From: a virus
IMG/VR virus record: IMGVR_UViG_3300042869_000303
Coordinates: 1 to 58,215 of that record
Direction: 5' to 3' (one strand)
DNA: 58,215 nucleotides
Part shown: piece after piece, positions 17,883 to 30,100 of the stretch
Layout of the letters: each line of letters starts with the position of its first letter
Position numbering within the stretch: the first letter of the stretch is position 1
Position numbers and translations under genes: made by a program
The notes under the pieces: model-generated
The model's input: only the letters and a program-made list of their open reading frames with translations
What the model was told of the DNA's origin: nothing
Database searches by the model: none

Positions 17883-18695
17883 ATGCCTTACAATAATTAC
17901 ACATTGACGTATAGCGAAGGAGTTGAAGGTTGGGTATCTTTCTACTCTTATTATCCTGACTACATGGTTGGGATGAATAACTACTTTTACACTTTCAAGG
18001 GTGGTAACTTGTACAGGCACAATGTAAACGAATTGAGGAATACGTTCTATGACGATTGGTTTATTCGTATTGGCAATCCGTCAGGAGCTTTTACGTCTGC
18101 TTCTATTCAGAGCGTTCTTAATCAGTCTGTACTAGAGAACAAGCTATTCAAGACCATTGACATTAGAGGTACTGCTCCTTGGGAAGTGCAGCTAGAGACA
18201 GACCTTCAGAACTCAGGCTATATTGAGCTAAATTGGTTTCAGAAGAAAGAGGCGACTTACTTTGCTTTTATAAGAAATAACTCAAACGGTCAGTTACCAT
18301 TGAGAAGCTTGAACGGAATTGGAAATAGCATTAGCGTTACCGGTAGTGGCACTATCATCAGCTTTAGTATTTCTCCATTGATTTCAGTAGGGGACATTAT
18401 CAGTATCGGAGACTTCTTGTATTTTCTTTCAGGCACTGCACCTTTACTTGCAGGTACTGTAACAGCTATAAATGTCAACTACCCGGCAGGCATAAACAAT
18501 ATAGTAATAAACAATATAGTGCCTAATGCGGTGCCTATACCAACGCAAACAAACTTTTTCTTGTATATAAAAAATTCGGTAGCTGAGTCCCATGGTGTGC
18601 TAGGTCACTACTGTAAGTTCACTATGCAAAACAGCTATGCAAGCAAAATTGAGCTTTTTGCGCTAGGCGGAGATGTAATGAAAAGTTTTCCTTAA
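17883..18695 (+). CDS. Hypothetical tail protein, 270 aa
   Basis: The 270-residue product is beta-rich, with an aromatic N-terminal part (YNNYTLTYSEGVEGWVSFYSYYPDYM) split here by many tyrosines and a Val/Ser/Ile-rich middle (NSISVTGSGTIISFSISP). No signal peptide or catalytic motif is visible. It closes the tail operon, since a new promoter lies directly downstream, so a tail-tip or fibre-linking role is likely but unproven. Confidence 0.55.
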   Translation: MPYNNYTLTYSEGVEGWVSFYSYYPDYMVGMNNYFYTFKGGNLYRHNVNELRNTFYDDWFIRIGNPSGAFTSASIQSVLNQSVLENKLFKTIDIRGTAPWEVQLETDLQNSGYIELNWFQKKEATYFAFIRNNSNGQLPLRSLNGIGNSISVTGSGTIISFSISPLISVGDIISIGDFLYFLSGTAPLLAGTVTAINVNYPAGINNIVINNIVPNAVPIPTQTNFFLYIKNSVAESHGVLGHYCKFTMQNSYASKIELFALGGDVMKSFP

Positions 18696-18701
18696 ATTCA
18701 A

Positions 18702-18709
18702 TACCTTTG
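18702..18709 (+). promoter_or_regulatory. Bacteroidota-type -7 promoter element
   Basis: TACCTTTG matches TAnnTTTG and ends five bases before the ATG at 18715, giving an almost leaderless transcript for the acetyltransferase-like gene and the ejection-protein genes behind it. A -33 TTTG is not evident. Confidence 0.5.
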
Positions 18710-18714
18710 TATGT

Positions 18715-19128
18715 ATGGGAACATTAAGCGCACGTAAGCTAAATAAATTTGATTACGATGATATTTTGCTAGGATGGTGGAAGGATTGGGAGTGGGAAGC
18801 TCCGACCAAAGACTTTCTTCCCGATAACGGGGAGGGTGGTATAATAATATTCGATGGAGAGGTTCCTATTTGTGCAGGTTTTGCGTATCTAACGAACTCA
18901 AAGGTAGCTTGGGTTGATTGGATTATATCCGACAAGAATTATAACGAAAAGCCTACACGGAAGGAAGCAATAATAATGTTGATTTCGTCATTAACAAATG
19001 TGTGCAAAAAGGTAGATTTTAAATATTGCTATGCTTTAATAAAGAATCAGTCTTTGATTAAAGTGTATGAGGAACTAGGGTATGTGCAGGGTGATAATTA
19101 TACAACAGAAATGATTAAAGTATTATAA
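18715..19128 (+). CDS. GNAT-like acetyltransferase
   Basis: The 137-residue protein has the GNAT pattern: a beta strand with GGIIIFDGEVPICAGFAYL, a central VAWVDWIISDKNY strand, a helix KEAIIMLISSLTNV, and a C-terminal alpha/beta unit ending in a YEELGYVQGDNY turn, the usual GNAT finish. The acetyl-CoA loop (R/Q-x-x-G-x-A) is poorly conserved, so activity is uncertain. Similar small proteins sit among structural genes of many phages. Its stop codon is one base from the next gene's ATG. Confidence 0.6.
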   Translation: MGTLSARKLNKFDYDDILLGWWKDWEWEAPTKDFLPDNGEGGIIIFDGEVPICAGFAYLTNSKVAWVDWIISDKNYNEKPTRKEAIIMLISSLTNVCKKVDFKYCYALIKNQSLIKVYEELGYVQGDNYTTEMIKVL

Positions 19129-19129
19129 T

Positions 19130-19990
19130 ATGGCAGCAATAACAACTGCAGCGATAGGCGCAGGTATATCACTAGCTAGTGCAGCTAAATCCTTCTCTGA
19201 CGCATCTAAGCAAAAGAAGGCTCAGAAAGAAGCTGAAGCAGCAGGAGCAGCAGCAATGAAAGCAGCTCGCCAAAAGCTTGACAAAAATATGTACGAGTCT
19301 CTAGCTGTTAACAAAGAGCCATATGAGATGGCTCAAGAAACAATAATTGCTCAAGGAGCACAGGCTACAGAGGCGGCAAGGGAAAGCGAAAGGGGTGTGG
19401 CTGCTACGGCAGGAGCTGTTCAGCAGGCTACAAACGAGGCTACAGCAGGACTTAGGACTCAAATGGGCTCAGATTTAATGGATATTCAAGAAAAAGTAGT
19501 CACTGAAGACGCTAATCTACAAAAGTTGCAAGCAAACCTAGACGTAGGGGAAGCGGAAGGTGCAGCACAAGCGGCAGCGGATTTACAGGCAGCCTCAGCA
19601 GCATCGTTGTCTCAAGGGTTTGCGAGCGCTACAAGTGCTGCTCAGCAAGGATTAGCTATGACTGAAGGGCTTGGAAAGACTCGCAGTGGAAGGATAACTT
19701 CTCAGATAAATAAAAAAGGATTAGGATTGGTGGGTCAAGCAGATTTGCAGAAAAGCGTTGGAGCAATGGGAACGATTAATGGAGTGGACTTTAGTGGTGT
19801 TTCAAATATGGCTCCAAATGAATACAACGCATTTATGGTTGGCGTGAAACCAAAAACTTTAAAGGCTCTTCAAAATCAATTACAATTTTCTTCTTTTAAG
19901 CCCGGATATACCCCTAAGCCATTTGGTACACAGGCTGCTCTTCCTCCTGTTTTACAATACGGGTATAATATTCCGGGATTGGGAGGGTAA
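19130..19990 (+). CDS. Internal virion protein, Ala-rich (T7 gp14-like position)
   Basis: The 286-residue product begins with a Gly/Ala-rich hydrophobic stretch (TTAAIGAGISLASAAKSF), followed by long Ala/Gln/Glu-rich helices (about 25-190) and a Gly/Pro-rich tail. This resembles the small internal core proteins ejected ahead of DNA by short-tailed phages, such as T7 gp14, which insert in the host envelope. The next two genes are progressively larger, matching the gp14-gp15-gp16 order. The role is inferred from order and composition. Confidence 0.55.
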   Translation: MAAITTAAIGAGISLASAAKSFSDASKQKKAQKEAEAAGAAAMKAARQKLDKNMYESLAVNKEPYEMAQETIIAQGAQATEAARESERGVAATAGAVQQATNEATAGLRTQMGSDLMDIQEKVVTEDANLQKLQANLDVGEAEGAAQAAADLQAASAASLSQGFASATSAAQQGLAMTEGLGKTRSGRITSQINKKGLGLVGQADLQKSVGAMGTINGVDFSGVSNMAPNEYNAFMVGVKPKTLKALQNQLQFSSFKPGYTPKPFGTQAALPPVLQYGYNIPGLGG

Positions 19991-20015
19991 TAAAATAAAA
20001 AATAAAAAATAATAA

Positions 20016-21182
20016 ATGGCAAAGTCGTATTATAAATATGTAGAAAGAGAGGCGGACAGTTTTGTAAATTGGGCAGACATCGGTAAGAATATGTCTGACA
20101 TGCTTGCTGAGACCAACCGTGTACGTAAGGAAAAGAAAGATGCTCTCGACAAATCATCTAGAGATTTTCAAAGCTATCTAAACAATAATACTCCTACAGG
20201 GCAAGATGAATCTGCTAGAAAAGAGGCGTTGATATTTGCAGACAATGCATCTAAGTTTATGCTGATGCAAGACACGCTTCTTAAAAGTGGAATGATGAAG
20301 CTAAAGGACTATACCATTGGCAGGCAGAACATACTTGACGACACAGAAAGACTATTTAACACCATGAAAGAGTACCAAACTCAGTACGGTGAAAGGATGC
20401 AAAGGTATAATGATGGCATTTCATCACTTGGAGAGGTTATGGATATGGAGGAACTTGAAGGCTTTGCTGATTGGGAGAAGTCAGGCGCTTACATTAACCC
20501 ACAGACGGGTCGTGTTGTCATGGCTAAGAAAGAGGAGCAAGACGTAGACGGCAAGAAGATTTATACAATGAGCAAAAACCCAAATACTTTTTCTAGCATT
20601 GCTACACTTAACGGATTGATGCGAGAGAAATGGAATAAATTTGACGTGGCAAAAGCTACCGAGGAGTGGACTTCTGATTTAGGAACAAATTTAGAAGAGA
20701 TGACTGTAACACCTGCAACTGTTCTACAGAAGGGATTGACAAGGTCAAGAGAAGATATTACAAAAAGAACTGACCTAGCTGAAGACGAAAAGACTGTTCT
20801 ATATAAATTTGTTGATGCCGAGAATGACTATATAAAAGCCTCTTTAGTAAATCCATTTAATAGAGCATCTACTCTATTGGACTATGTTGAAAAAGCGTCT
20901 AACAAGCAAAAGTATTTTTTTACTCGGGACCCTGATGTAGCGAAGAGTAATCCTGCTGCTATTCTTCAGATTATAAATCCTGTTACACAAGCAAGGACAT
21001 TTGAGTTTAGTGATGAGCAGATAAAAGCTTCGGAAGAGTATGTTAGAGGGTTCGCTAGGTCTAAGTATAAAAAATCAGTTAAGGAAGAGAGCACTCCTCA
21101 ATTAAAGCCACCGCCACAACCACGGAAGGCTGCTAGTAAGCCTAAAACTACTACTACCGGTTCCTCTTTTAGTAATTTCTAA
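20016..21182 (+). CDS. Internal virion protein candidate, 388 aa (T7 gp15-like position)
   Basis: The 388-residue product is helical and strongly charged, with a Lys/Arg-rich C-terminal tail ending PPPQPRKAASKPKTTTTG. No enzyme motif is seen. The gene lies between the Ala-rich protein and the giant multidomain protein, in the position of the middle ejection protein of T7-like phages. Extended helices and a low-complexity basic tail are compatible with a periplasm-spanning tube subunit, but this is inference. Confidence 0.5.
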   Translation: MAKSYYKYVEREADSFVNWADIGKNMSDMLAETNRVRKEKKDALDKSSRDFQSYLNNNTPTGQDESARKEALIFADNASKFMLMQDTLLKSGMMKLKDYTIGRQNILDDTERLFNTMKEYQTQYGERMQRYNDGISSLGEVMDMEELEGFADWEKSGAYINPQTGRVVMAKKEEQDVDGKKIYTMSKNPNTFSSIATLNGLMREKWNKFDVAKATEEWTSDLGTNLEEMTVTPATVLQKGLTRSREDITKRTDLAEDEKTVLYKFVDAENDYIKASLVNPFNRASTLLDYVEKASNKQKYFFTRDPDVAKSNPAAILQIINPVTQARTFEFSDEQIKASEEYVRGFARSKYKKSVKEESTPQLKPPPQPRKAASKPKTTTTGSSFSNF

Positions 21183-21197
21183 TTAATTTTAAAGAAA

Positions 21198-24100
21198 ATG
21201 GACGAAAAAGCAATTGATCTCTTATACAAAAGAGCAAAGTCTGAGGGTTACACTAAGAGTGTAGATGAATTTGTTGTATTGCTTCATAATAATGATAAAG
21301 CATTTAACCTCATGTTCTCATATGCAAAGGAGAATGGCTACCAAAAAGATGAGAACTCTTTTGCTGAACTTGTAGGCAAAAAAAAAAGCGCAGCACAACC
21401 AATCCCGAAGAGCGTATTTCCCGTTATACCTACCATCCCCACCGCTACGGAATCGTCTGCGGCAGTTGGTTCTTCGGCTTCACCAAAACAACCAAAACCG
21501 AAGAGCGCATTCCCCGTTCAGCCTAATATACCAAGTGCTCCGGCAGCTAGTGCTCCGGCTTCACCAAAAAAGACGGGACCGGTTCGGAGTCTAGTGCCAA
21601 TCTCCCCGGAAGTTGGTTCTTCGGTTTCACCAAAAGAAAGTAAATTTAATGTAGAAGAATTTTTAAAAAGCACTAAGCAGCAACCGCAAAAAATATCTTC
21701 TGACAATTTGGTTTTGCCAAAGTTTTATGACCCGGTTACGGACTCAAAGAATATTGCAGAAACAGCTAAGCGTAAGGCAGAAAATGCAAGGCTATTAAAT
21801 ATTCAAAAAATAAAAGATGCTCAGAAGAAAAAAGAAGAGGATGCTAGAATAAAGGCTGCTGCAATTGGTATTGTAAAGACCCCTGAGTTTCAAAGCAAGT
21901 TAACCATTGTTGACGACAAGCTTATAGACCAAGATGAGGATGCTGTTGTCACTAGAATGAATAGAGAGTTTGGGCGTTATGGGTTTACATTTGAGAAAAC
22001 AGGTATTGGTGATGCTATGATAGTGCGCTCGTTTGATGGCAAGCATACCCTTGATGTTGACTTAGACCCTTTCAAAAAATCAACCGAGATAGAAGAAGCT
22101 TCAAATCTCCGTAAATTCTTAACGTCTTATGCTCAAGAAGATTTTAAGATAAAAGACGAAGACTTTCTTAGCCAAGCATACAAGGCTCAAAATTTAAGAA
22201 AGGTGGGTAGGCTTAATCCTGATGGCACCGAGTCCACTGTAAAGATGACTTCTTTTGAACAGGATGGTAAGTTCTATGCCATGCCTACACTATTCCCCAA
22301 GGACCCCAATAACTACAATACTAGCCCAAGCACTTGGGATGAATTATCTTTTGATAAGGCGCTGAAGGTTGCAAGGGAAAGAGGCGAGCTGTTCCAATTT
22401 AAAACAGATCAAGAGGCAAAAGATTTTGCAAAAGGCTCTTGGAAAGATGTTAGCACAAGAGATGTTGAGGCTGACAAGTTCTACAAGTCAAGGGGTTTAG
22501 ATTACATCTCAGAAAAGAAAAGGTACGATAAATACAAAGAACTAGATGACATCATAGACTTTGTTGAGGGTAACAACGAGGAGGGTAGAGAAGGGTTGAA
22601 GAAAACAAATCCTGAGTTGTTTATAAATGGTCGCTTAAGAGAGGATGCTGAAGAGTATATAAAGGAAATAAAAAATCAAAGAGATGCATTAGAACCTGTT
22701 GTAAAAGACTACGGTTTTTTTGATGACGCAAAGTCTGAAGTTGCTCGTATGGATTGGGATGCAAAACTTGCAGAAAGAGAGAAGGAGATAGTAGGTCAGG
22801 CTATTAAAATAAATAACGAGGCGAAAGCGATAGAATATGAACTTGATGCAAAATCAATCGAAACGTTTGGTATTCCGGCAAAGGACCTTCTTAAGTATAA
22901 GAATACAGACCCTAACATGCAGGCTGAGTTTGATGTGATAACAAAGGAGTACTATTCAGTTCAACAAACTCAAAAAGAAGCAGCAACAAAATTTGAAGTA
23001 GCAAAAACTTATTTTGATGCAAAGGCAGACAAGCAAATAAATGGAGAGTTAAAAGAAAATTTAAGAGGCTTTTGGAACTCTACTTATGATGCTTATAGTC
23101 AAGGACTAATTGGGGAGCAATTATTATCTTTCACAATGCCCGGTGGTAAAGACGTTTCTTCTTTTGCAGACAGAAAAGAGGCTGCGGAGTATATTGCCAA
23201 GCAGTATGCTGATATGTACAATACAGAAAGCAGGGCAATGGCTCGTTGGAGAAATACAAGAGGATTCCAAGAAGGATTAGGAGTTATTGCTGATGACCCT
23301 GCGGAGTTTTTGTCTACATGGGTAGCTACTTCTGTTTCTCAAATATTGCCTTATGGTTGGAAGATTATTGCAGGCTCTACAGCAACAGGTGCCGGAGTTG
23401 GTGCGGCAATAGGTGCTCCGGTAGGCGGAGTAGGAGCTATACCCGGTCTTATTACAGGTGCAGGATATGGATTTAGGTCAGGCATGGCAATTACTAACCT
23501 TGCTGCTGAATATACAGGCGCTATAATGTCTGCGGTTGAAAGCAATGGGTATAATCCAATGGACCCTGAGTCATTAGCAGAAGCTCTTGGGAAGAAAGAA
23601 ATTTGGGATGAAGGGAAAAACATAGGTTTAACTAGGGGTATACCTATTGCAGTAGTTGACATGCTTTCAGCCGGTCTTGCAGGAAGAATTTTTAAGCCTG
23701 CGAGTGCGTTAGCTTCCCGAACTAAAAAGATTGCTCTTGGTGCAGCAGAGCGTCTTGTGATTGACCCTGTTGCTGAAGGAACAGGAGAGCTTTTTGCGCA
23801 AGGAGCAGAAATTATTACGGGAACAGGCAGAAAGAGTATAGGATGGAAGGAGATAGCTGAAGAGACGATGGGTGGCTTAGGTAACAATACTATCAATTGG
23901 GGTATGAATACATACAAAGACCTAAGAGATAAAAACAATATAGACATAGCTAACAGCTTTACTAATATTGCGAACATAAGCTCTGAGAGTGCTTCTGACG
24001 AAAAGATTACTACTTGGGTTGACAATATGTTGCAGCTTAAGAAGATTGACGCTGATGTTGCTCAAAGAATAAATGAGAATGTTGGTTTGAGGAGAGAGGC

Positions 24101-27100
24101 GAGAGAGTTGTTAGAAGTTGGAACAAATAAGAATAAAAACTCAGAGGCAGTTAACAGGACCATGGAGTTGTTGGCTGCAAGAAAAGAGCTTTCTTCATCT
24201 CAAAATAGAAGAGAGATATACCGTTCAAAAATTCAAGATATTAATGCAGAGCTTGCTATTATAGGAGAGACTAAAAATACGCTTCCTGTAGACAAGGCTA
24301 TTGACTTAAGTACTATTATTGGGACTACTAGGCAGGGTACCTCTCAGTATTCTATAGATGGCAGAAGGTTTACAAAAGAGCAGTTTATTGAAAAGGTAAA
24401 AGCCCTGCCTGACGAGCAACTTAACAGAGTAGTATTGGGCGTAAAGAACGACCCTGAAACAGGTAAAATAATAAAACAAAGATACAATGCCATTCAAAAG
24501 CAAGCAGCAGGTCAAGTACCTGTACAGTCAGAAACCGGAGTTAGCCAAGAAGTGGTCGAAGGAGAACCCCAAGCAGAACCTCAAGTCCTTACCAAAGAAG
24601 GTGTCCAAGAAGAAGTAGATGTAGATGTGGAAAGCAAGATAAATAAAATGCTTAGCATAGACGAAAGCGACTACGATTTAGTTGACGAAGATGGCAGACC
24701 TGACACATTTGAAGAAGACCGTTTATCGAAAGACCAAAATGTAGAAATTACAAATAAGGGGGCTACTGTCTTTGTTAAAAAAGAAGACAACAATGAAATG
24801 TATTTATACGGATTAGCAAGCGAAAATAAAAATAAAGGAGAAGCTTCCGAGCTTTTAGACAAAATAATTTCCGTTGCAGATAAAATGGGATATGCAATAA
24901 AACTTGAGGCAATGGCTGAATCAGGTGGGCTTTCCCAAGAAGAATTGATAAGTTTTTATAAAAATAAAGGCTTTGAGTTTGATGGCATAACCGGAACTAG
25001 AAAAGCAAAAGCAGGTCAACAAGGTACTACTGATGTTGGACAAGCAGGGACAGCTCCAACCGCTCCCGTTCGGACTGAAGGAAGCGTAGCCAACCCTGCA
25101 TTGAAAGATGTAAAAAGCACAAAGAGAGCATTGGATGAAATGTTTAATTCAAGACCTGCATATGCTTTGTATAAATTAGTAAAAAATAAGTTTGCCCGTG
25201 CAGCATTAAAAGGAGTTACGTTTGACTTAGCTAATGCAAATGAAAATAGAATTACTGCAGAAGCATATCACCAAGCAAAGAAAAATGGTAAAAATCCCGA
25301 ATTAGTCAAAGCGGTAGAAGAATTATTTGGCAAACAACAAGCACAAGAATCAGAACAACAAACAACAGAAAGCGTATTAGACAAGCCTATAGAAGAGGTG
25401 TCTGTTGAGGATATAATAGCTGAGCTGAACCGTATTAAAAATCCATTGTCGAGTGCTGATATATCAGTAGCAGAATTAAATTCTGACGGAGAGATTCTTG
25501 ATTTCATAAGAAGAGCGTATGCAGTGTTGAAGTTCTTATACCCCAAAGCAACGTTTGAAGTTTATAATACCACCAAAGAATACGAAGCAGCAGGAGGGAG
25601 AAGAAATTCAAGAGGAGAGGCAATGATGAATGAAAATGGGGAGCATAGGATATTACTAAACTTAGAGGTAATAAAGGAACAAGGCTCTGCAAAGACAGCC
25701 TTTCATGAAGTTATTCATCCAATAGTATATGATGCTTTTGGAGCGAGCCCTGAAAAGCTAATCCCTATATGGAATGAGCTTTTCAGAACAATGAGGAACG
25801 TGAAGGGAATGGAACGAGTTTTTAGTCATGTTAGCCGTTACCCTACCAATGAAATAGCCGTAGAAGGTATTACAGAAACAATAACACAAATTGCTGCCGG
25901 GAACATTGATTTAAGCTCAGTGCCGAAATCACAAGCAAACAAATTTATTGAGTTAATAAATAAACTTTTTGAAGCATTAAAAATTGATTTTAGAATAAAT
26001 TCAATCAATGATTTCTCAGAAGTATCTAAAAAAGTAAAACAAGCTTTTGAGACTTCTAATGCAGAATCATTAAAGGGTATTATCAAAGGAGGAAAGAACA
26101 TTGATAATTACTACAAAAACTTAAAAAATAGGGACGCAAATCCTGAGGCAATAGAAAAGCTTCAAAAACTACTTCAAGAAAAATTAAAAATAGAAGTCGA
26201 ATCCGGAAGATTAAAGCAAGATAATGCCAACAAGATTCTAAAGGATAATAACATTGCAGCAGAAGAATCGTTAACAACTAAAAATAAAGAAAATGAAAAA
26301 GTACAATCCGAACGAACAGGAGACGGAGCAGGACGGGATATTGGCAGGAAAATTACGCCTCTTGAAGGCACGCCATCAGTCTCGGGCTTTAACGGACCGG
26401 ACGAACAGCTTGTTGCCGTTGCCGAAAAATATGCAGCAGAAAACGGAATCGACCTCAAAAGACAATCAGAATATGTCGAAGTAGATGAGGAAAGAGCAAC
26501 ACGAATAGCTGATGCTTATGAGCAAATGGCTAACGACCCTCAAAATCCAAAAGTAAAAGAAGCCTATCAAGAGTTAATCAAACAAACAATGGCGCAGTAT
26601 CAGGCATTAGTTGATGCAGGATATAAGTTTTGGTTTATGGACTTGAATATACCAAGCAATGCTGAGTATGCAGAATCTCCATATAATGCTATGCGTGATT
26701 TGAGGCAAAACAAAACCATGGGAGTATTCCCAACTGTTGATGGATTTGGCACAAGCGACCTTGATGTAAGCAACAATCCTTTATTAGAAGACACAGGTCT
26801 TAGATGGTCTGTAGGAGGCGTAGATGGAGAAAGAACGATTCCTGTATTAGCAAATGATTTGTTCAGGGCAGTTCACGATGCTTTTGGTCACGGATTAGAA
26901 GGCTCAGGATTTAGGGCAAGAGGAGAAGAGAATGCTTGGCAGGCTCACGTAAGATTATTTACAGGACCGGCAGTAGGAGCTATTACGAGTGAAACAAGAG
27001 GTCAAAACTCTTGGGTAAACTTTGGTCCTAACGGAGAATCTAATAGAACTGCAAGTACAGAAGACACTGTTTTTGCAGACCAAAAAACAGGTCTTATGCC

Positions 27101-30100
27101 TGATTGGACTTGGACAGAAGGTCGTGCAGGAGATATGAAGACGGAACAAGAAGCTAAGCCTACAACAGAACAGATTGGTGTAAAAGAATTAATGACTGCT
27201 GATACTAAGACTCCCACAACACTTAACAAGGTTCTTGATTTATTAAATAAAGCAGAGGAAAGTATTGATAAGTTTGGAAAAGAAACAGCAGGTGTAAACA
27301 TAGCACTTCCATTAGCGAAGGTTATTATAAAGGCAATCAAGGCTTTAGTAAAAACAGGTATAACTCTTCAAGAAGCTATCAGAATAGTAGCAGAGAAAAA
27401 TAAAGTAACTGAGCAGGATATTATCGAAAGCATTGAGATTCTTACTCAGGAACTAAATGAAACAAACCTGCCCGGCTATGACAGGATGATGGGAGAGGTT
27501 AATGGCATTATCTCTAAGTCACAAAAGCGTGGTGTTCCATTTAACACTATCATGAATAATGCTATGGAGTACGTGAAGAAGTCTAAGGTGTATGAAAACG
27601 CTACAGACATTCAGCGTGAGTCTTTGGTTCGTGAAATAAGAAAATTGTTTGGTAAGCGCGAGAAGGCTGCTCCATCAGTAAGTAAGGTATTAGGTGAGAC
27701 TAAAACAAAAGTAACTGTTGATGAGATGGCTGCTCTCAAGTCTCAGATAAAACTTGAGGCAAGGGCTGCAAGAGAAGCTAAGCTAGACCTTAATGGAAAG
27801 AGAAGGATGCTCAGTGATGCTGTTCGTAAGATGGCATCTACCGGAAAAATCCCTGCAAAAAAAGTAGCGGCAATTATAAACAAGATAGGGAAGTTAAATC
27901 TTGACAGCTACAAATCTGTACAAGCATTTATAGACTATGCAGGCAAGGTGTTTGCCGATGCTGAATATGCAGATAAGCTAAGCACAGCTAAGTCTACTAA
28001 ATCTGAAATATCAAGCCTTTCAAGAAACAAAGAAAAAAATGCTAACCTTAGAGATTTAGCAAGGGAGTTTATTAAAATAGACCCATCATTGGTTGAAGAC
28101 ATAGATGCATACAACGAAATGGCATCTCTGATAAAAGAGTCACTGAAGGGGTCAAAGATTGTTGGTAAGAAAGTAAACTTTGCTGAGATTGCAAATATCG
28201 AAAAAGCTACAGAGTATATCAAAGAAACAATGAATGCTCAGAGAGAAGCGCTTCAAAAAATTGCTTCTGATGAGATCCAAGAATTGATGGGTGTTGACCC
28301 TGATGACTTTACTTATGAAGAGCTATTAAGCCTTCTTCAAAAGGATGAGCCAATTACAAAATACAATGAGAGCATAATCCGTAATTTAATATCTAAAATG
28401 TTTGACATCAACTCTTCAATAATTAAGAGCATGATTAGAACAGGTGTGGATGCTTTTACCGGAGACCCTGTTGATTTTACAAAGTCTCAGGTCGATATTA
28501 TCACTCGGTTTATGGACATGAATTTAGATAGACTTAGTGCAAAAGAAGCTTTGCAAACGGTTGATGCATTAGCAAATTTTATTCAAAATAAGTCTACAGC
28601 AAAAATGGAATCAGTTCTTGCTGATTACCAAGGGAAAGTAAATGCAGAAGCTATTTTAAAGAAAGGAATATTTGCTGTACCATTAAGAAAAATGTTTTCA
28701 AAAGATTTTGGTAGATTATTAGCTGAACAAACAACTAACCTTGGACCTTTATTTACAAGACTATTTAAAGGAGTTCAACGTGGAGGTCTTGTTGAAGAAT
28801 ATATGGGAGTTACAAAACTAACAAATTCAAAAGCGTTAGCAGAGACAGAGGCAAATAATATTGCCAATGACTATGTAAAACAATTTTATAACAAAAAAGC
28901 CAATGGCGAAATATTCAATACTGAGTTAAATAATATAGAAAGAGGGATGGCTTCTTTTATGCTTAGAAATGTTATTGGTACTGATACTGAAATGCAAGAA
29001 GAATTTGATAGAAGAAAAAGGCTTATTGCTGAATCAATTGATGTTTTAAGAGAAGGCACTGAAATTGAACAGAAAAAAGCCGAGTTGTATAGCAAAGTTT
29101 TTGACAAAATTGTTTCAGAGTCTACAAACATTCAGGATATTAAAGATAAAACAGATGTTGTTAATTTAGATGCTGTTAATTTTTGGGTGGAACAGTGGTC
29201 TAATAAGTACGATGAGATGGCTGATGTGTCTTTAAATGTTTATAATAGAGTTTTAGGTAAAGACATCAACTACAACCCTGATAAATTTGTTAGACTTACT
29301 CGAGAGTCAGGAGATGTTGAATTATCTAACAACGAGTCTGCATTCCATAATAATAATGGTACTATATACAAGAAAGAGTCTTCAGGATTAATGACTGCAG
29401 TTAAGCCTAAGACTTTGCCTAAAAACACTAAGAATGGTGAAGTATCTAGGTACATTGATTTGTCATTTGATAAGAACAATGCAAACTCTATGTATGACGC
29501 TCTTGTTGATATTAAAACTGCTGCATCGATAAGACAAATAGAATCGTTTTTAAATTCTTCTTCTTTTAATAAAATTATTGGAACTCCTGAAGATGCAAAA
29601 ATTCTTAAAGAACGCATTCAGCTTTACGTGTCTAATATAAGAAATAAAAATCCTTATTCAAGTACAGATGAATTATCTAAGACAATACGTAGATTAAATA
29701 AAATAGCAGCAATTGGAGTAGGTCAAGCATTAGGAGGTGTAACTCAGCCTCTGAAGCAGGTTATACCTGTGGCAATAAACACTCTTATCAATGCCGGAAG
29801 TTTAGACTTAGGAGCTGTTTTTAATTCTTCTAAAAATAACTTTATATCAAACTCAGGATATGCAATTGCAAACAGAGGAGTTGAGTCTCAAGCTCTAATC
29901 GATTCTATAAACAGAATTATTGAAGAAGCAGCTAATTCAAATGGAGCAAAAGCATTGAGATTAATTGAAGAGGCAAATCAAAAGTGGTTAAAGGTTTTCT
30001 TGGTTAAACCTGATGTGTTTATTGCAAGAGCATCTTGGCTATCTTACTATGAACAGTCTTTAAAAAAACAAGGTATAGACACAAAAGGAATAGACTATGA

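Noticed and set aside
23351-24025. 224-residue minus-strand frame
   Set aside because: It lies wholly within the giant plus-strand gene, in its Gly/Ala-rich part; it is hydrophobic by mirror effect and has no leader or partner genes.
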